Source of the DNA: DTHT01 sp037444625
GTDB taxonomy: Bacteria > Acidobacteriota > Terriglobia > Bryobacterales > Bryobacteraceae
Direction: 5' to 3'
DNA: 64,000 bases
Assembly (NCBI GenBank): GCA_037444625.1
Contig: JBBIMA010000002.1
Location: 47,058-111,057 of the forward strand
Positions 15,940 to 25,089 of the stretch are shown piece by piece; positions within the stretch are counted from its first letter, which is position 1; the number at the start of each line of letters is the position of its first letter. A program made the position numbers and the translations under genes. Under the pieces are notes generated by a model. That model did no database searches and was not told the DNA's origin. It saw only the letters and a program-made list of their open reading frames with translations.

Positions 15940-17016
15940 CAGCGTCTGCTGCCGCCGGGCCGCGGCCCCCTGGGAGCCGCGATCGAAAAACGGCCGGTCG
16001 GAGGTGTCGCACCGGTACTCCAGGCGCGCCAGCACTTGCTTGCCCGCCGGCCATTCGACCGTCAAGGTGGCCTCCTTCAAGCGCTGGGCGAGGCCGGTGG
16101 CGAAGCCGCTTTGGTCGCGGAACCACTCCAGGCGCGGCGCCACAGCCACCCCGCGGGGCAGGGTGACGCGCGCCGCCCCGGCCACGCCCGCCCAGCTATC
16201 GGCCGCCTGGCCCGCCGCACCGCTCCGGCGCCCGTAATCGCCGTTGCAATAGAAGTGCACTCGCGGCAGCCCGGTGACCAGCAAGGTCGCGTCGTAGAGA
16301 TGCCGCCGGCCGCGCACGTCCCCCGCGGGATCGGGCCCGACGTAGTACGTTTGGGTCAGGCTCACGCCGTCCTTGCCGACGGTCGCCGTCAGACCTACCG
16401 TTTTGCCTCCCTGCCGGTCGCGGAGGTTATTCCATCCGCTCACTAACTGCACTCCCCCGGTAACGTACTTCGCCAGCTCGCCGGTGGCGCGCAGCCCGAA
16501 ATGATAGTAGGGAACGGCGTAAGCGAACAGCAGCGAGCGCGAATAATTCCAGTTCCGATGAGTTTCTATAACTTCGGCGCCCGCCCAGGTCGGAAACTTT
16601 CCCGCTTCAAAGCGTATTTTGCGCGGATGGTCGGGCTGAAAGCTTACTACGGCCTGGCCGATATAGCGCCAGGCCGGAGGCTGATCGCCGGCGGAATGCA
16701 TGACTTGGAGGGCGTCTCCATAGCCCGCCTCCAGGCGGAAGCCCAAGGGCGCCGGTTCGCGCTCGAGGCTGAGCCGGGCCAGGTTCAGGCTGAACTGGCG
16801 GCAGCGCAGATCGAAGTTGCGCAGTTGGTTGACCTGCGAGGTCGGACGGTTGAAGTTGAGGCTGTAGTAAGCGTCCAGAACCGCGCGGAGGCGCACGCCC
16901 CCGGGCAGCACAGGAAGGTGCGCCCAGCCGTCGGCCGGGGCGGCGGCCTGCCAGGCCGCGGCCGGCCCGGAAACAAGAGCAAGGACCAACCCGGACCAAA
17001 GATAGCGAAGATACAT
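15901..17016 (-). CDS. Outer-membrane porin-like beta-barrel
   Basis: The 371-residue product has a signal peptide (MYLRYLWSGLVLALVSGPAAAWQ) followed by beta strands typical of a BBP2/OprB-like porin: VRLRAVLDAYYSLNFNRP at the mature N-terminus, repeated aromatic strand ends and a final strand TLLLGLIVRLG. The ATG at 17016 has GGAGGG just upstream and a TATAAT further up. It is divergent from the ammonium transporter across 170 bases, so it may admit a nitrogen source through the outer membrane; that function is inference. Upstream open codons up to 17226 look like noncoding sequence. Confidence 0.78.
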   Translation of the reverse strand: MYLRYLWSGLVLALVSGPAAAWQAAAPADGWAHLPVLPGGVRLRAVLDAYYSLNFNRPTSQVNQLRNFDLRCRQFSLNLARLSLEREPAPLGFRLEAGYGDALQVMHSAGDQPPAWRYIGQAVVSFQPDHPRKIRFEAGKFPTWAGAEVIETHRNWNYSRSLLFAYAVPYYHFGLRATGELAKYVTGGVQLVSGWNNLRDRQGGKTVGLTATVGKDGVSLTQTYYVGPDPAGDVRGRRHLYDATLLVTGLPRVHFYCNGDYGRRSGAAGQAADSWAGVAGAARVTLPRGVAVAPRLEWFRDQSGFATGLAQRLKEATLTVEWPAGKQVLARLEYRCDTSDRPFFDRGSQGAAARRQQTLLLGLIVRLGEER

Positions 17017-17040
17017 AGCTCCCTCCGGCGAATCGGACCA

Positions 17041-17046
17041 ATTATA
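17041..17046 (-). promoter_or_regulatory. -10 element of the porin gene
   Basis: TATAAT on the minus strand, 24 bases before the porin ATG, leaving a short leader that includes the GGAGGG ribosome site. Confidence 0.55.
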
Positions 17047-17069
17047 AGGCGGGAGTGCGCCGGGCGCCA

Positions 17070-17084
17070 ATCGAATATTTCGAT
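17070..17084. promoter_or_regulatory. Palindrome between porin and amtB genes
   Basis: ATCGAA-TAT-TTCGAT is a perfect six-base inverted repeat with a three-base centre. It is AT-rich in a GC-rich genome and lies about 24 bases upstream of the porin -10, inside the only control region shared by the divergent porin and amtB genes. It is a candidate operator for a nitrogen regulator; no known consensus is claimed. Confidence 0.4.
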
Positions 17085-17186
17085 ACGGCTCATAAAAAGA
17101 ATTGGCTGGAAATTCGGGCGCTGCTAAGGCAGGATAGGAAGGACGGGGCGGGCGTTCCGGTTCATTTACTGAGGAGCAATCGCACG

Positions 17187-18545
17187 ATGATAGCGGAGTT
17201 TGTCTTCTTGAGCGCGGGCGGCGCACCCGGCCTGGAGCTCAGGCTGGCGTCGCTCGAGACGGCCGCCCAAGCCGCGCAATCGGCGGCCGACAACGCCTGG
17301 ATGCTGGCCAGCGCGGCGCTGGTGCTGATGATGACGGGACCCGGCCTGGCGTTGTTCTACGGCGGACTGGTGCGCAGGAAGAACGTACTGGGCACCATGA
17401 TGCAGAGCTTCATGTTAATGGCCCTGGTGACGGTGATCTGGGCGGTGCTCGGTTACAGTCTGGCCTTCGCTCCGGGCAATGCGGTGCTGGGAGACCTGCG
17501 CCATGTGCTGCTCCGGGGGGTGGGGACGGAACCCAATGCGGATTATGCGCCCACGATTCCTCACCAGTCGTTCATGGTCTTCCAGTTGATGTTCGCCATC
17601 ATCACGCCGGCCCTGATTTCGGGAGCGTTTGCCGAGCGGATGAAATTCAGCGCCCTGCTGCTGTTCGTGTCGCTGTGGATGCCGGGGGTCTACCTCCCCT
17701 TGGCGCACATGGTGTGGGGCAAGGGGGGCTGGTTGAACGCCTTTTCGGGAGGGACGATTCCCTGCCTGGACTTTGCGGGCGGCACGGTGGTGCACATCAG
17801 TTCGGGCGTCTCGGCGCTGCTGTGCGCGCTGGAGCTGGGCCGGCGGAGGGGCTACCCGCATGAGCCGATGAAGCCGCACAACCTGGTGCTGAGCTTCATC
17901 GGGGCCTGCCTGCTGTGGGTGGGCTGGTTCGGGTTCAACGCCGGCAGCGCGCTGGGCTCCTCGGGGCTGGCGACCAGCGCCTTCGTGGCCACGCATTTCG
18001 GGGCCGCGGCGGCCGCGCTGGGCTGGGTGGCGGCCGAGTGGCTGGTGAACGGCAAGCCGAGCGTGCTGGGCGCGATTTCGGGGTCGGTCTGCGGGCTGGT
18101 GGCGATCACGCCGGCCTCCGGCTTTGTCGCGCCCACGGCCGCATTGGTGATCGGCGTGGCGGCCGGAGTGGTCTGCTACCTCATGGTGGCGCACGTGAAA
18201 CGGCGCTTCGGTTACGACGACTCGCTGGACGCCTTCGGAGTGCACGGCGTGGGCGGTACGCTGGGAGCGCTGCTGACCGGCGTCTTCGCCAGCCAGGCTG
18301 TGAACCCCGCTCTGAAAGACTCCGCCGGCCGCACCTTGCCGCTCGGGCTGGTGGACGGCAATCCGCGCCGGCTCCTCCACCAGGCAGCCGGCTGCCTGAT
18401 CGCCTGGGCCCTGGCGGCGGCGGGCACCTGGGTCATCCTGAAACTGGTGGACCGGACCGTGGGCTTGCGCGTCAGCCCCGAGCAGGAGATTCAGGGCCTG
18501 GACCTGAGCCTGCACGGGGAGGAAGCCTACAGCCTGGAAGGCTAG
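17187..18545 (+). CDS. amtB: Ammonium transporter
   Basis: This 452-residue Amt/Rh-family protein has a short N-terminal extension and about eleven membrane helices. Conserved features include GPGLALFYGGLVRRKNVL, the DFAGGTVVHISSG pore histidine region, and DAFGVHGVGG with the second pore histidine. The ATG at 17187 has GAGGAG ten bases upstream. It is followed by glnK and glnD with small gaps or overlap, the classic coupling of transporter to its PII regulator. No clear sigma-54 site was found in the 170-base upstream region. Confidence 0.95.
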   Translation: MIAEFVFLSAGGAPGLELRLASLETAAQAAQSAADNAWMLASAALVLMMTGPGLALFYGGLVRRKNVLGTMMQSFMLMALVTVIWAVLGYSLAFAPGNAVLGDLRHVLLRGVGTEPNADYAPTIPHQSFMVFQLMFAIITPALISGAFAERMKFSALLLFVSLWMPGVYLPLAHMVWGKGGWLNAFSGGTIPCLDFAGGTVVHISSGVSALLCALELGRRRGYPHEPMKPHNLVLSFIGACLLWVGWFGFNAGSALGSSGLATSAFVATHFGAAAAALGWVAAEWLVNGKPSVLGAISGSVCGLVAITPASGFVAPTAALVIGVAAGVVCYLMVAHVKRRFGYDDSLDAFGVHGVGGTLGALLTGVFASQAVNPALKDSAGRTLPLGLVDGNPRRLLHQAAGCLIAWALAAAGTWVILKLVDRTVGLRVSPEQEIQGLDLSLHGEEAYSLEG

Positions 18546-18571
18546 GCTCGCCCGAGCGAGGAGGAAGCGCC

Positions 18572-18910
18572 GTGAAGAAGATCGAAGCCATCATCCAGCC
18601 TTTCAAACTGGAAGAGGTCAAGGAAGCGCTCAAGGGCATCGGCATAGACGGCATGACGGTGACCGAAGTGCGCGGCCACGGCCGGCAGAAAGGCCACCGC
18701 GAGATCTACCGCGGGCAGGAGTACCAGGTGGATCTGTTGCCCAAGGTGAAGATCGAGATGGTGGTGCCGGAGGCGCGGGCCGACGAGGTGGTGCGCGCCG
18801 TGCTGGCCTCGGCCCACACGGGCAAGATCGGCGACGGCAAGATCTTCGTTCTGGAGGTGGCCGAAGCCATCCGTATCCGCAACCAGGACCGTGGCGAAGC
18901 CGCCTTATGA
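18572..18910 (+). CDS. glnK: PII nitrogen regulatory protein
   Basis: The 112-residue PII protein begins with GTG and the diagnostic KKIEAIIQPFKLEEVKEAL. The T-loop holds Tyr51 (RGQEYQVDLLPK), the uridylylation target, and the B-loop reads TGKIGDGKIFV. It binds ATP, ADP and 2-oxoglutarate and would block AmtB when nitrogen is plentiful. The symbol glnK is chosen over glnB because of the amtB linkage. It has a strong GAGGAGG site, and its end overlaps glnD by 20 bases. Confidence 0.94.
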   Translation: MKKIEAIIQPFKLEEVKEALKGIGIDGMTVTEVRGHGRQKGHREIYRGQEYQVDLLPKVKIEMVVPEARADEVVRAVLASAHTGKIGDGKIFVLEVAEAIRIRNQDRGEAAL

Positions 18911-21374
18911 GACCGAGCGCGAGCAGTTGCGCCGCCGGTTCCTCTCCGACGGCGACGCGGCCGGAGCCCTGGCCGAACGCAGCCGGCAAGCCGAGCGAAT
19001 CGTCCGGGAGGCCTGGAGCGAACACCTGGCGCCGGCGTTTCCTTCCGGGCTATGCCTGGCGGCGGTGGGGGGGTTCGGGCGCCGCGAGTTGTTCCCCCAT
19101 TCCGACGTGGACATCCTGCTGGTGAGCGCCCAGCCGCTGGAATCTTCCGGCGCGCTGGCCGCCTTCGTGGGCAGCCTGTGGGACCAGGGGCTGCGGGCCA
19201 GCCACGCCGTGCGAACTCCCGCCGAGTGCTGCCGGCTCGACCCGCAGCGGCCCGAGTCCGGCGTCAGCCTGCTGGACCGGCGGTATCTGGCCGGAGATCC
19301 GGAACTCTACGCCCGGCTGGAAGGCGCGCTGGCCCGCTGGTTGCGCGCCGAGCGCCTGGAACTGGCGCGCAGCCTCTGCCGCGGGGCCCGGGCGCGGCAT
19401 GCGCGCTTCGGCAACGCCGTCCACCAGCTCGAGCCGGACGTCAAAGAATCGCCGGGTGGCCTGCGCGACCTGCATCTGGCCCGTTGGTTGGAGCGCCTGG
19501 AGGAGGCTCCCGCACGGGAGCCGGGCTCGCCGGACGATCCGGCGCCGGCCTGGAGTTTGCTCAGCCGGCTGCGCTGCTTCCTGCACTACCGGGCCGGGCG
19601 GGACGACAACCGGCTGAGCTTCGAAGCTCAGGAGGAACTTCTCGAACAAGACTTCGCGCCCTGGCGCGATGCGGGCGAGCTGATGCGGGACTACTACCGC
19701 TCGGCGCGGGAAGCCTGGCGGCGGGCCCTCGGCCGCCTGGAAGCCTGGGAAGGCCGAGGCAGCCCGCTTTGGATCCAGTTCCGCGCCTGGCGGGCACGGG
19801 TCTCCAACGCCGAGTTCAGCGCCGCGCGGGCCCTGGTATGGGTGAAGGCGCCCGCCCAGTTCGAGCGGGATCCCGAAGCCCTCTGGCGCCTGTTCGAATT
19901 CACCGGCCGGCACGGCTTACCCCTGGCGCGCGAGACCGAGCGGCGGGTGGAGGCGCTGCTGCCCGGGCTCCGCACCGCCTGGTCCCGGGGCGAGCCGCTC
20001 TGGCCGCCGCTGGCCCGCATCCTGGCGCTGCCCCGCGCCTCGCAGGCGCTGCGCGCCATGCATCAAACCGGCGTGCTGAAGGCTTTGCTGCCCGAATGGG
20101 GAGAAGCAGACTGCCTTCCGATCCGGGACTACCATCACCGCTACACGGTGGACGAGCACACCCTGCGCAGCCTGGAAGCCCTCGAAGAGCTGCCCTGCGC
20201 CGCCGATCCGCTGCGCCGGCGCCTGGCCGGGCTGCTGGAGGAGGCGGGCGACCCGACCGCCTTGCGGCTGGCCCTGTTGTTCCACGATCTGGGCAAGGCG
20301 CGGGCCCTCGAGGAGCACACGCCCCACTCGGTGAAGATGGCGGCGGCCGCGCTCGGACGCATTCAGGCGCCAGGCGAAGTGATCGAGCACGTCGGTCGGC
20401 TCATCGAGCGCCATCTGGATCTTTCCCGATTGATGCACACGCGCGATCCCGAGGATCCCGCCACCGCCCGGCGCCTGGCCGAGCGAGGCGAAACCCTCGA
20501 GAGACTGCGCGAATTGACGCTGCTGACTTACGCCGATTCGAGCGCCGTCCATCCCGGCGGCCTGTCGGCCTGGCGCGGGGAGCAGCTCTGGCGCCTTTAT
20601 CTGGCGGGCGTTCGGCAACTGACCCGCGAGCTGGAGACCGAGCGGCTGCCTCGCCTGGCGGCGCACCCGCCGCCACTGGCCGCCTTCCTGGAAGGCTTGC
20701 CCGCACGGTATCTTCGGACGCACTCGGAAAAGGCCGCCGAGGCCGACCTTCGCCTGTGCCGGCGAGCCCTGGAGCGCGGCGTGGCGGTCGAGCTCGAGCC
20801 GCGCGAGAGCTATTGGAGCGTGCGGCTGGCCGCGCATGACCGGCCCGGTCTGGCGGCTGCGCTGGCCGGCGCGCTGACCGCCTTCGGCCTGAACATCCTT
20901 CGCGCCGAGGCCTACTCGAATCGCCAGGGCATGGCGCTGGAGAGCTTCGCCTTCGAGGATCCGCACCGAGCGCTGGAACTGAACCCAAGCGAGGTCGAGC
21001 GACTGAAGGCCCTGCTGGAGCGGGCGGCTCTGGGCCGGACCGATGTGGCGCGACTGCTCGCGAACCGGCCGCCCCCGGGCCGCCCGAGCCGCCGGGCGCG
21101 GGTCGAGCCGGCCGTGAGCTTCGATTCCGAGGCCTCGCCGGCGGCCACGTTGATCGAGATAGTGGCCGAGGACCGGCCGGGGTTGCTCTACGAGCTGGCG
21201 CAGACCCTGACCGCGGCCGGCTGCAACCTCGAGGTGCTGCTGGCGGACACTCGGGGTCACCGGGCGCTCGATGTGTTCTACGTCACCGCCGAGGGACGCA
21301 AGCTGACGCCCGCCCGCCAAGCGGCGTTGCGCGAGAAACTACTGGCCGCCTGCCGGCCTCCGACGGCGCCGTAA
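18891..21374 (+). CDS. glnD: Bifunctional uridylyltransferase/uridylyl-removing enzyme GlnD
   Basis: GlnD adds UMP to PII under nitrogen limitation and removes it under excess. Domains in order are: nucleotidyltransferase with GGFGRRELFPHSDVD near residue 60; the GlnD helical domain (KESPGGLRDLHL); an HD hydrolase with DEHTLRSLEAL and LLFHDLGKA in the middle; and two C-terminal ACT domains (around RLAAHDRPGLAAALAG and EIVAEDRPGLLYELAQ). The 827 residues are somewhat shorter than the E. coli protein of 890. The GTG at 18891 lies inside the glnK 3' end, implying translational coupling. Confidence 0.93.
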   Translation: MAKPPYETEREQLRRRFLSDGDAAGALAERSRQAERIVREAWSEHLAPAFPSGLCLAAVGGFGRRELFPHSDVDILLVSAQPLESSGALAAFVGSLWDQGLRASHAVRTPAECCRLDPQRPESGVSLLDRRYLAGDPELYARLEGALARWLRAERLELARSLCRGARARHARFGNAVHQLEPDVKESPGGLRDLHLARWLERLEEAPAREPGSPDDPAPAWSLLSRLRCFLHYRAGRDDNRLSFEAQEELLEQDFAPWRDAGELMRDYYRSAREAWRRALGRLEAWEGRGSPLWIQFRAWRARVSNAEFSAARALVWVKAPAQFERDPEALWRLFEFTGRHGLPLARETERRVEALLPGLRTAWSRGEPLWPPLARILALPRASQALRAMHQTGVLKALLPEWGEADCLPIRDYHHRYTVDEHTLRSLEALEELPCAADPLRRRLAGLLEEAGDPTALRLALLFHDLGKARALEEHTPHSVKMAAAALGRIQAPGEVIEHVGRLIERHLDLSRLMHTRDPEDPATARRLAERGETLERLRELTLLTYADSSAVHPGGLSAWRGEQLWRLYLAGVRQLTRELETERLPRLAAHPPPLAAFLEGLPARYLRTHSEKAAEADLRLCRRALERGVAVELEPRESYWSVRLAAHDRPGLAAALAGALTAFGLNILRAEAYSNRQGMALESFAFEDPHRALELNPSEVERLKALLERAALGRTDVARLLANRPPPGRPSRRARVEPAVSFDSEASPAATLIEIVAEDRPGLLYELAQTLTAAGCNLEVLLADTRGHRALDVFYVTAEGRKLTPARQAALREKLLAACRPPTAP

Positions 21375-21387
21375 AGGAAGGCGCCGT
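21361..21387 (+). repeat. Perfect stem-loop spanning the glnD stop codon
   Basis: GACGGCGCC and GGCGCCGTC are perfect nine-base complementary arms separated by nine bases that contain the TAA stop. It shares bases with the next hairpin, so the two cannot form together. Confidence 0.5.
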
Positions 21388-21420
21388 CACGCCCGCGGCG
21401 TGCGCGGCAGCCGTCCCTTC
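21375..21420. terminator. Long hairpin between convergent glnD and aminotransferase genes
   Basis: Outer arms GGAAGG and CCTTCC enclose an inner stem of GCCG/CGGC and CACGCC-CGC-GGCGTG. It sits in the 57-base gap between two convergent genes and could act as a terminator in both directions, though it lacks a T-run. Confidence 0.5.
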
Positions 21421-21431
21421 CCGGTGCGCCT

Positions 21432-22619
21432 CTATTCGGGCAGGGAGGCGTAGAAGGCCTCGGCCGCCTCCCGCCCGCCGGCCTTGACCGGAAAGCCCTC
21501 GGCGCGCAAGGCCTGCTCGAGGGCCTCCAGCAGCAGGAGGACGTTCTGGCGGGTCGAGGAAGCTCCCATCAGGCCGACGCGCAAGACCCGGCCGGCGAGC
21601 GGTCCGAAGCCGCCGAGCACCTCGATGCCGTAGTCCTCCAGCAGGCGGCGGCGCAGGTTGGCGTCCGAAACGCCCTCGGGCACGCGCGGCGTGTTCAGGG
21701 TCCACAGGCGGAGGGCGGGATCCGCCACGTGCATCTCCAGGCCCATGGCTTCGATGCCCGCCACAAAGGCCAGGTGGTTCCGCCGGTGGCGCTCGAAGCG
21801 CTGCTCCAGGCCCTCTTCCAGCACGATGCGCAGGGCCTCCCGCAGGGCGTAGAACATCGAGATGGGCGCCGTGTGATGGTAGCGGTGGGCGTTCTCGTAG
21901 TACTCGTCAATCAATTTCAGATCGAAGTAGAAGGAGGGCACGGGCCGCCGCCGCTCGGCCAGCCGCTCCATGGCCCGGGGCGAGACGGTGATAGGCGCCA
22001 GACCCGGCGGGCAGCTCAAGCCTTTCTGCGTGCAACTGTAGGCGATGTCAATCCCGTTGTCGTCCACGTTGACCGGCATGCCGCCCAAAGAGGTGACGCA
22101 ATCGCCGATCACCAGGGCGTCCGCCTCGCGGGCCGCCTGGGAAACGGCCTTGCCGGGCGTATACACGCCGGTGGAGGTCTCGGCTTGCACGAAGGCCACC
22201 AGGTGGGGCTTTTCGCGCCGGACGAATTCCTGCGCCTCCTCCAGGCTGAACGACTGGCCCCAGGCTTTCTCCAGGCGGACCACGCGCGCCCCCTGGCGCT
22301 GGGCGATGTTGCTGATGCGGTCGGCGAAATAGCCGGCCGCCAGGACGGCGAACGTCATGCCCGGCTCGGTGAAGTTCACCACCGCGGTTTCCATGCCCGA
22401 GGTGCCCGTGCCGGAGATCACCATGCGGAAGGGATTCTCGGTGCCGAAGACCGGGCCGAGCATCTGGCGAATGTCCTCGAACACCGTGAAGAAGAAGGGG
22501 TCCACATGGCTGACGATGGGCTGCCGCATGGCTTCGTAAACGCGCGGCTCGACCATCACCGGCCCCGGCCCCATCAACAGCCGGCGGGGAGGATTCAAGG
22601 GTCCGATGGGAGAGGGCAT
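21432..22619 (-). CDS. Class V aminotransferase, alanine/serine-glyoxylate type
   Basis: This 395-residue PLP enzyme has the alanine-glyoxylate transaminase pattern: LLMGPGPVMVEPRV at the N-terminus, ISGTGTSGMETAV, GDCVTSLGGMPVNVDDNGID and the lysine in YSCTQKGLSCPPGLAP. The C-terminal domain contains RVLRVGLMG. It would transfer an amino group from alanine or serine to glyoxylate in photorespiration-like or serine-pathway metabolism; the exact substrate cannot be read from sequence. It diverges from hrpB across 22 bases. Confidence 0.86.
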   Translation of the reverse strand: MPSPIGPLNPPRRLLMGPGPVMVEPRVYEAMRQPIVSHVDPFFFTVFEDIRQMLGPVFGTENPFRMVISGTGTSGMETAVVNFTEPGMTFAVLAAGYFADRISNIAQRQGARVVRLEKAWGQSFSLEEAQEFVRREKPHLVAFVQAETSTGVYTPGKAVSQAAREADALVIGDCVTSLGGMPVNVDDNGIDIAYSCTQKGLSCPPGLAPITVSPRAMERLAERRRPVPSFYFDLKLIDEYYENAHRYHHTAPISMFYALREALRIVLEEGLEQRFERHRRNHLAFVAGIEAMGLEMHVADPALRLWTLNTPRVPEGVSDANLRRRLLEDYGIEVLGGFGPLAGRVLRVGLMGASSTRQNVLLLLEALEQALRAEGFPVKAGGREAAEAFYASLPE

Positions 22620-22641
22620 AAATCGCTAGTCTGAAAGAAGC

Positions 22642-25080
22642 GTGTCGGTCGAGTCAACCGCCGCCCCCCAGCCGTTGCCCATAGACCCGCTGATTCCGGG
22701 CATTCTGGCGCGGCTGAGGCGGAGTCCGAATCTGGTGATCGAGGCCCCTCCCGGCGCGGGCAAGACTACGCGCCTGCCGCCGGCGCTGCTCGAGCTGGGC
22801 GGGGACGTGCTGTGTCTGGAGCCGCGCCGGGTGGCCGCCCGCCTGGCGGCGCGGCGGGCGGCCTTCGAGCGGGGTGAGCGCGTCGGGGAGACCGTCGGCT
22901 ATCAGGTGCGCTTCGAGCAAGCAGCCGGGCGGCGCACGCGCTTGCGCTACATGACCGAAGGCGTGCTGACGAGGCGCTTGCTGGGCGACCCGTTGCTGGA
23001 GGGCGTCGGCTGCGTGGTGCTGGACGAGTTTCACGAACGCCACCTGGAGGGCGATCTGGCCCTGGCCTTGCTTCGCCGGCTCCAGAAGACCCGCCGGCCG
23101 GAGCTGCGGCTGCTGGTGATGTCGGCCACGCTGGAGGCCGGCCCGGTGGCTGCCTTCCTCGGCGATTGCCCGGTGGTGCGTGCCGAGGGACGGCGGTTCG
23201 AGCTTGCCGTCCGCTACCGTCCGGTTTCCGCCCAGCCGCTCGAGCAGCAGGTGGCCGCGGCGCTGGAGTCCTTGCTGGCTGAAGGCCTGGACGGCGACGT
23301 GCTCGTGTTCCTGCCGGGAGCGGCCGAGATCCGCCGGGCCGAAAGCGCCTGCCGGCACCTGGCCCGGCGCGCGGACCTGCTGCTGGTTCCGCTGCACGGC
23401 GACTTGCCGGCCGAAGAGCAGGAGCGCGCCATCGTTCCGGCCGCGCGCCGCAAGGTGATTCTTTCGACCAACCTGGCCGAGAGCTCGATCACCGTCGAGG
23501 GCCTGACGGCGGTGATTGACAGCGGACTGGCGCGCGTGGCGTGGCACTCGCCCTGGTCGGGGCTGCCGCGGCTGGAGATCCGGCGCGTCAGCAAGGCTTC
23601 CGCCGATCAGCGCGCCGGGCGGGCGGGTCGCACCGCGCCGGGCCGCGTGATCCGCCTTTACCCGCTGGAGGATTACTTGCGTCGCCCCGAGCGGGACGCC
23701 CCCGAGATCCTGCGCGCGGACCTCGGCAGGACGCTGCTCGAGCTGCGGGCCATGGAGCTGGAGCCGGCGGAACTCGAGTGGCTCGATGCTCCGCCCGCGG
23801 CGGCCTGGGAGGCGGCGGCAGGGTTGCTCTCCAGGCTGAAGGCGCTCGACCAGGCCGGCCGGCTCACCGCCGACGGAGCGGCCATGGCGCAACTGCCGCT
23901 GGAGCCGCGATTGGCGCGCCTGGTCATCGAGGCCGAGCGCCGGGGCGCAGGCGAGCAGGGCTGCATCGTGGCGGCCGTGCTGGGAGCGGGCGAACGACTG
24001 CCGGAGGCCGCCGGCCGCAGCGGACCTTCCGACCTGCTCCGCGCCGCCGAGGCGCCCATGAGTCACGCCGCCCGCCGGCTGTTCCGACAGATTCGCCGCA
24101 TCGCCGGCGTACGCAAGGAGAGCGGCCGGGACGAGCGCGCGCTGCTGATCTCGATCCTGGCGGCCTTCCCGGACCGCGTGGCGCGCCGCCGACAGGGCGA
24201 CGAGCTGCTGCTGGCGGGCGGCGGATCGGCCCTGCTGGCGGCCGGCAGCGAAGTGCGCGCGGCGGAATTCCTGGTGGCGGTGGACATCGAGGAACGGCGT
24301 GAGCGCGGGCTGCCGCTGGTCCGCCTGGCCAGCGCGATCGAGCCCGAGTGGCTGCTGGATCTGTTCCCCGAGCGCCTGCGCGAGTGCACCCGGCTGGAGT
24401 GGAACCGCGCCGCCGAGCGGGTCGAGCGCAGCGATCGGCTGCTGTACGACGAGCTGATCCTCCAGGAGAGCCGGCAGCCGGGGGCCGGCGAGGAAGCCGA
24501 GAAACTGCTAGCCGAGCGGGCGCTTGAGGCGGGCCTGAAGCGGTTCGCGGACGCGGACCAGATCGAGTGGTTCCTGGCCCGCCTCGAGTTCGCCTCCGCC
24601 CACGCGCCGCTGCCCGCGCTGGAGGAAAAGGACCTGGCCGGCGCGCTGGCCGGCTTGTGCCGCGGCCTGACCAGCTTCGCGCAATTGGAGGCGGCGGCGC
24701 GCGAAGGGGGTCTGCTGCGGGCGCTGGAAGCGCGCCTGGGGGCGGGGGCGGCGGCCATGCTCGAACGGGTCGCCCCCGCGCGCGTGCGCTTGCCGAGCGG
24801 CCGCTGGGTGAGGGTCCACTACGCCAGAGGTCGAGCGCCCTGGATCGAAGGCCAGCTCCAGGAATTCTTCGGCGAACGCCGCACGCCGCGCGTGGCCGGC
24901 GGCAAGGCGCCTCTCCTGGTACGCCTGCTCGGACCCAACCGCCGCCCGGTGCAGACCACCACCGATCTGGAGGGATTCTGGCAGCGGCTCTACCCGGAAG
25001 TGCGCCGCCAATTGAGCCGCCGGTATCCGCGACACGACTGGCCGGAGGATCCGCTCTCAGCCCGCCCCTCGTTTCGCTAA
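22642..25080 (+). CDS. hrpB: ATP-dependent RNA helicase HrpB
   Basis: This 812-residue DEAH-box helicase has Walker A APPGAGKTTRLP near residue 38, the DEFH box in VVLDEFHERHLEGDLALAL, SAT in VMSATLE, the helicase C motif QRAGRAGRTAPGRVIRLY, a HA2-like region and the HrpB-specific C-terminus with LPSGRWVRVHY and FFGERRTPRVAGG. The start is GTG at 22642, with TAGTCT nine bases upstream. HrpB is widespread but its exact cellular RNA target is not well defined. Confidence 0.93.
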   Translation: MSVESTAAPQPLPIDPLIPGILARLRRSPNLVIEAPPGAGKTTRLPPALLELGGDVLCLEPRRVAARLAARRAAFERGERVGETVGYQVRFEQAAGRRTRLRYMTEGVLTRRLLGDPLLEGVGCVVLDEFHERHLEGDLALALLRRLQKTRRPELRLLVMSATLEAGPVAAFLGDCPVVRAEGRRFELAVRYRPVSAQPLEQQVAAALESLLAEGLDGDVLVFLPGAAEIRRAESACRHLARRADLLLVPLHGDLPAEEQERAIVPAARRKVILSTNLAESSITVEGLTAVIDSGLARVAWHSPWSGLPRLEIRRVSKASADQRAGRAGRTAPGRVIRLYPLEDYLRRPERDAPEILRADLGRTLLELRAMELEPAELEWLDAPPAAAWEAAAGLLSRLKALDQAGRLTADGAAMAQLPLEPRLARLVIEAERRGAGEQGCIVAAVLGAGERLPEAAGRSGPSDLLRAAEAPMSHAARRLFRQIRRIAGVRKESGRDERALLISILAAFPDRVARRRQGDELLLAGGGSALLAAGSEVRAAEFLVAVDIEERRERGLPLVRLASAIEPEWLLDLFPERLRECTRLEWNRAAERVERSDRLLYDELILQESRQPGAGEEAEKLLAERALEAGLKRFADADQIEWFLARLEFASAHAPLPALEEKDLAGALAGLCRGLTSFAQLEAAAREGGLLRALEARLGAGAAAMLERVAPARVRLPSGRWVRVHYARGRAPWIEGQLQEFFGERRTPRVAGGKAPLLVRLLGPNRRPVQTTTDLEGFWQRLYPEVRRQLSRRYPRHDWPEDPLSARPSFR

Positions 25081-25089
25081 GATCGTCTG

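Noticed and set aside
17095..17125. Sigma-54 promoter for amtB (TTGGCTGGAAATTCGG)
   Set aside because: The -24 GG is present but the base pair at the -12 GC position is GG, and the flanking match is poor.
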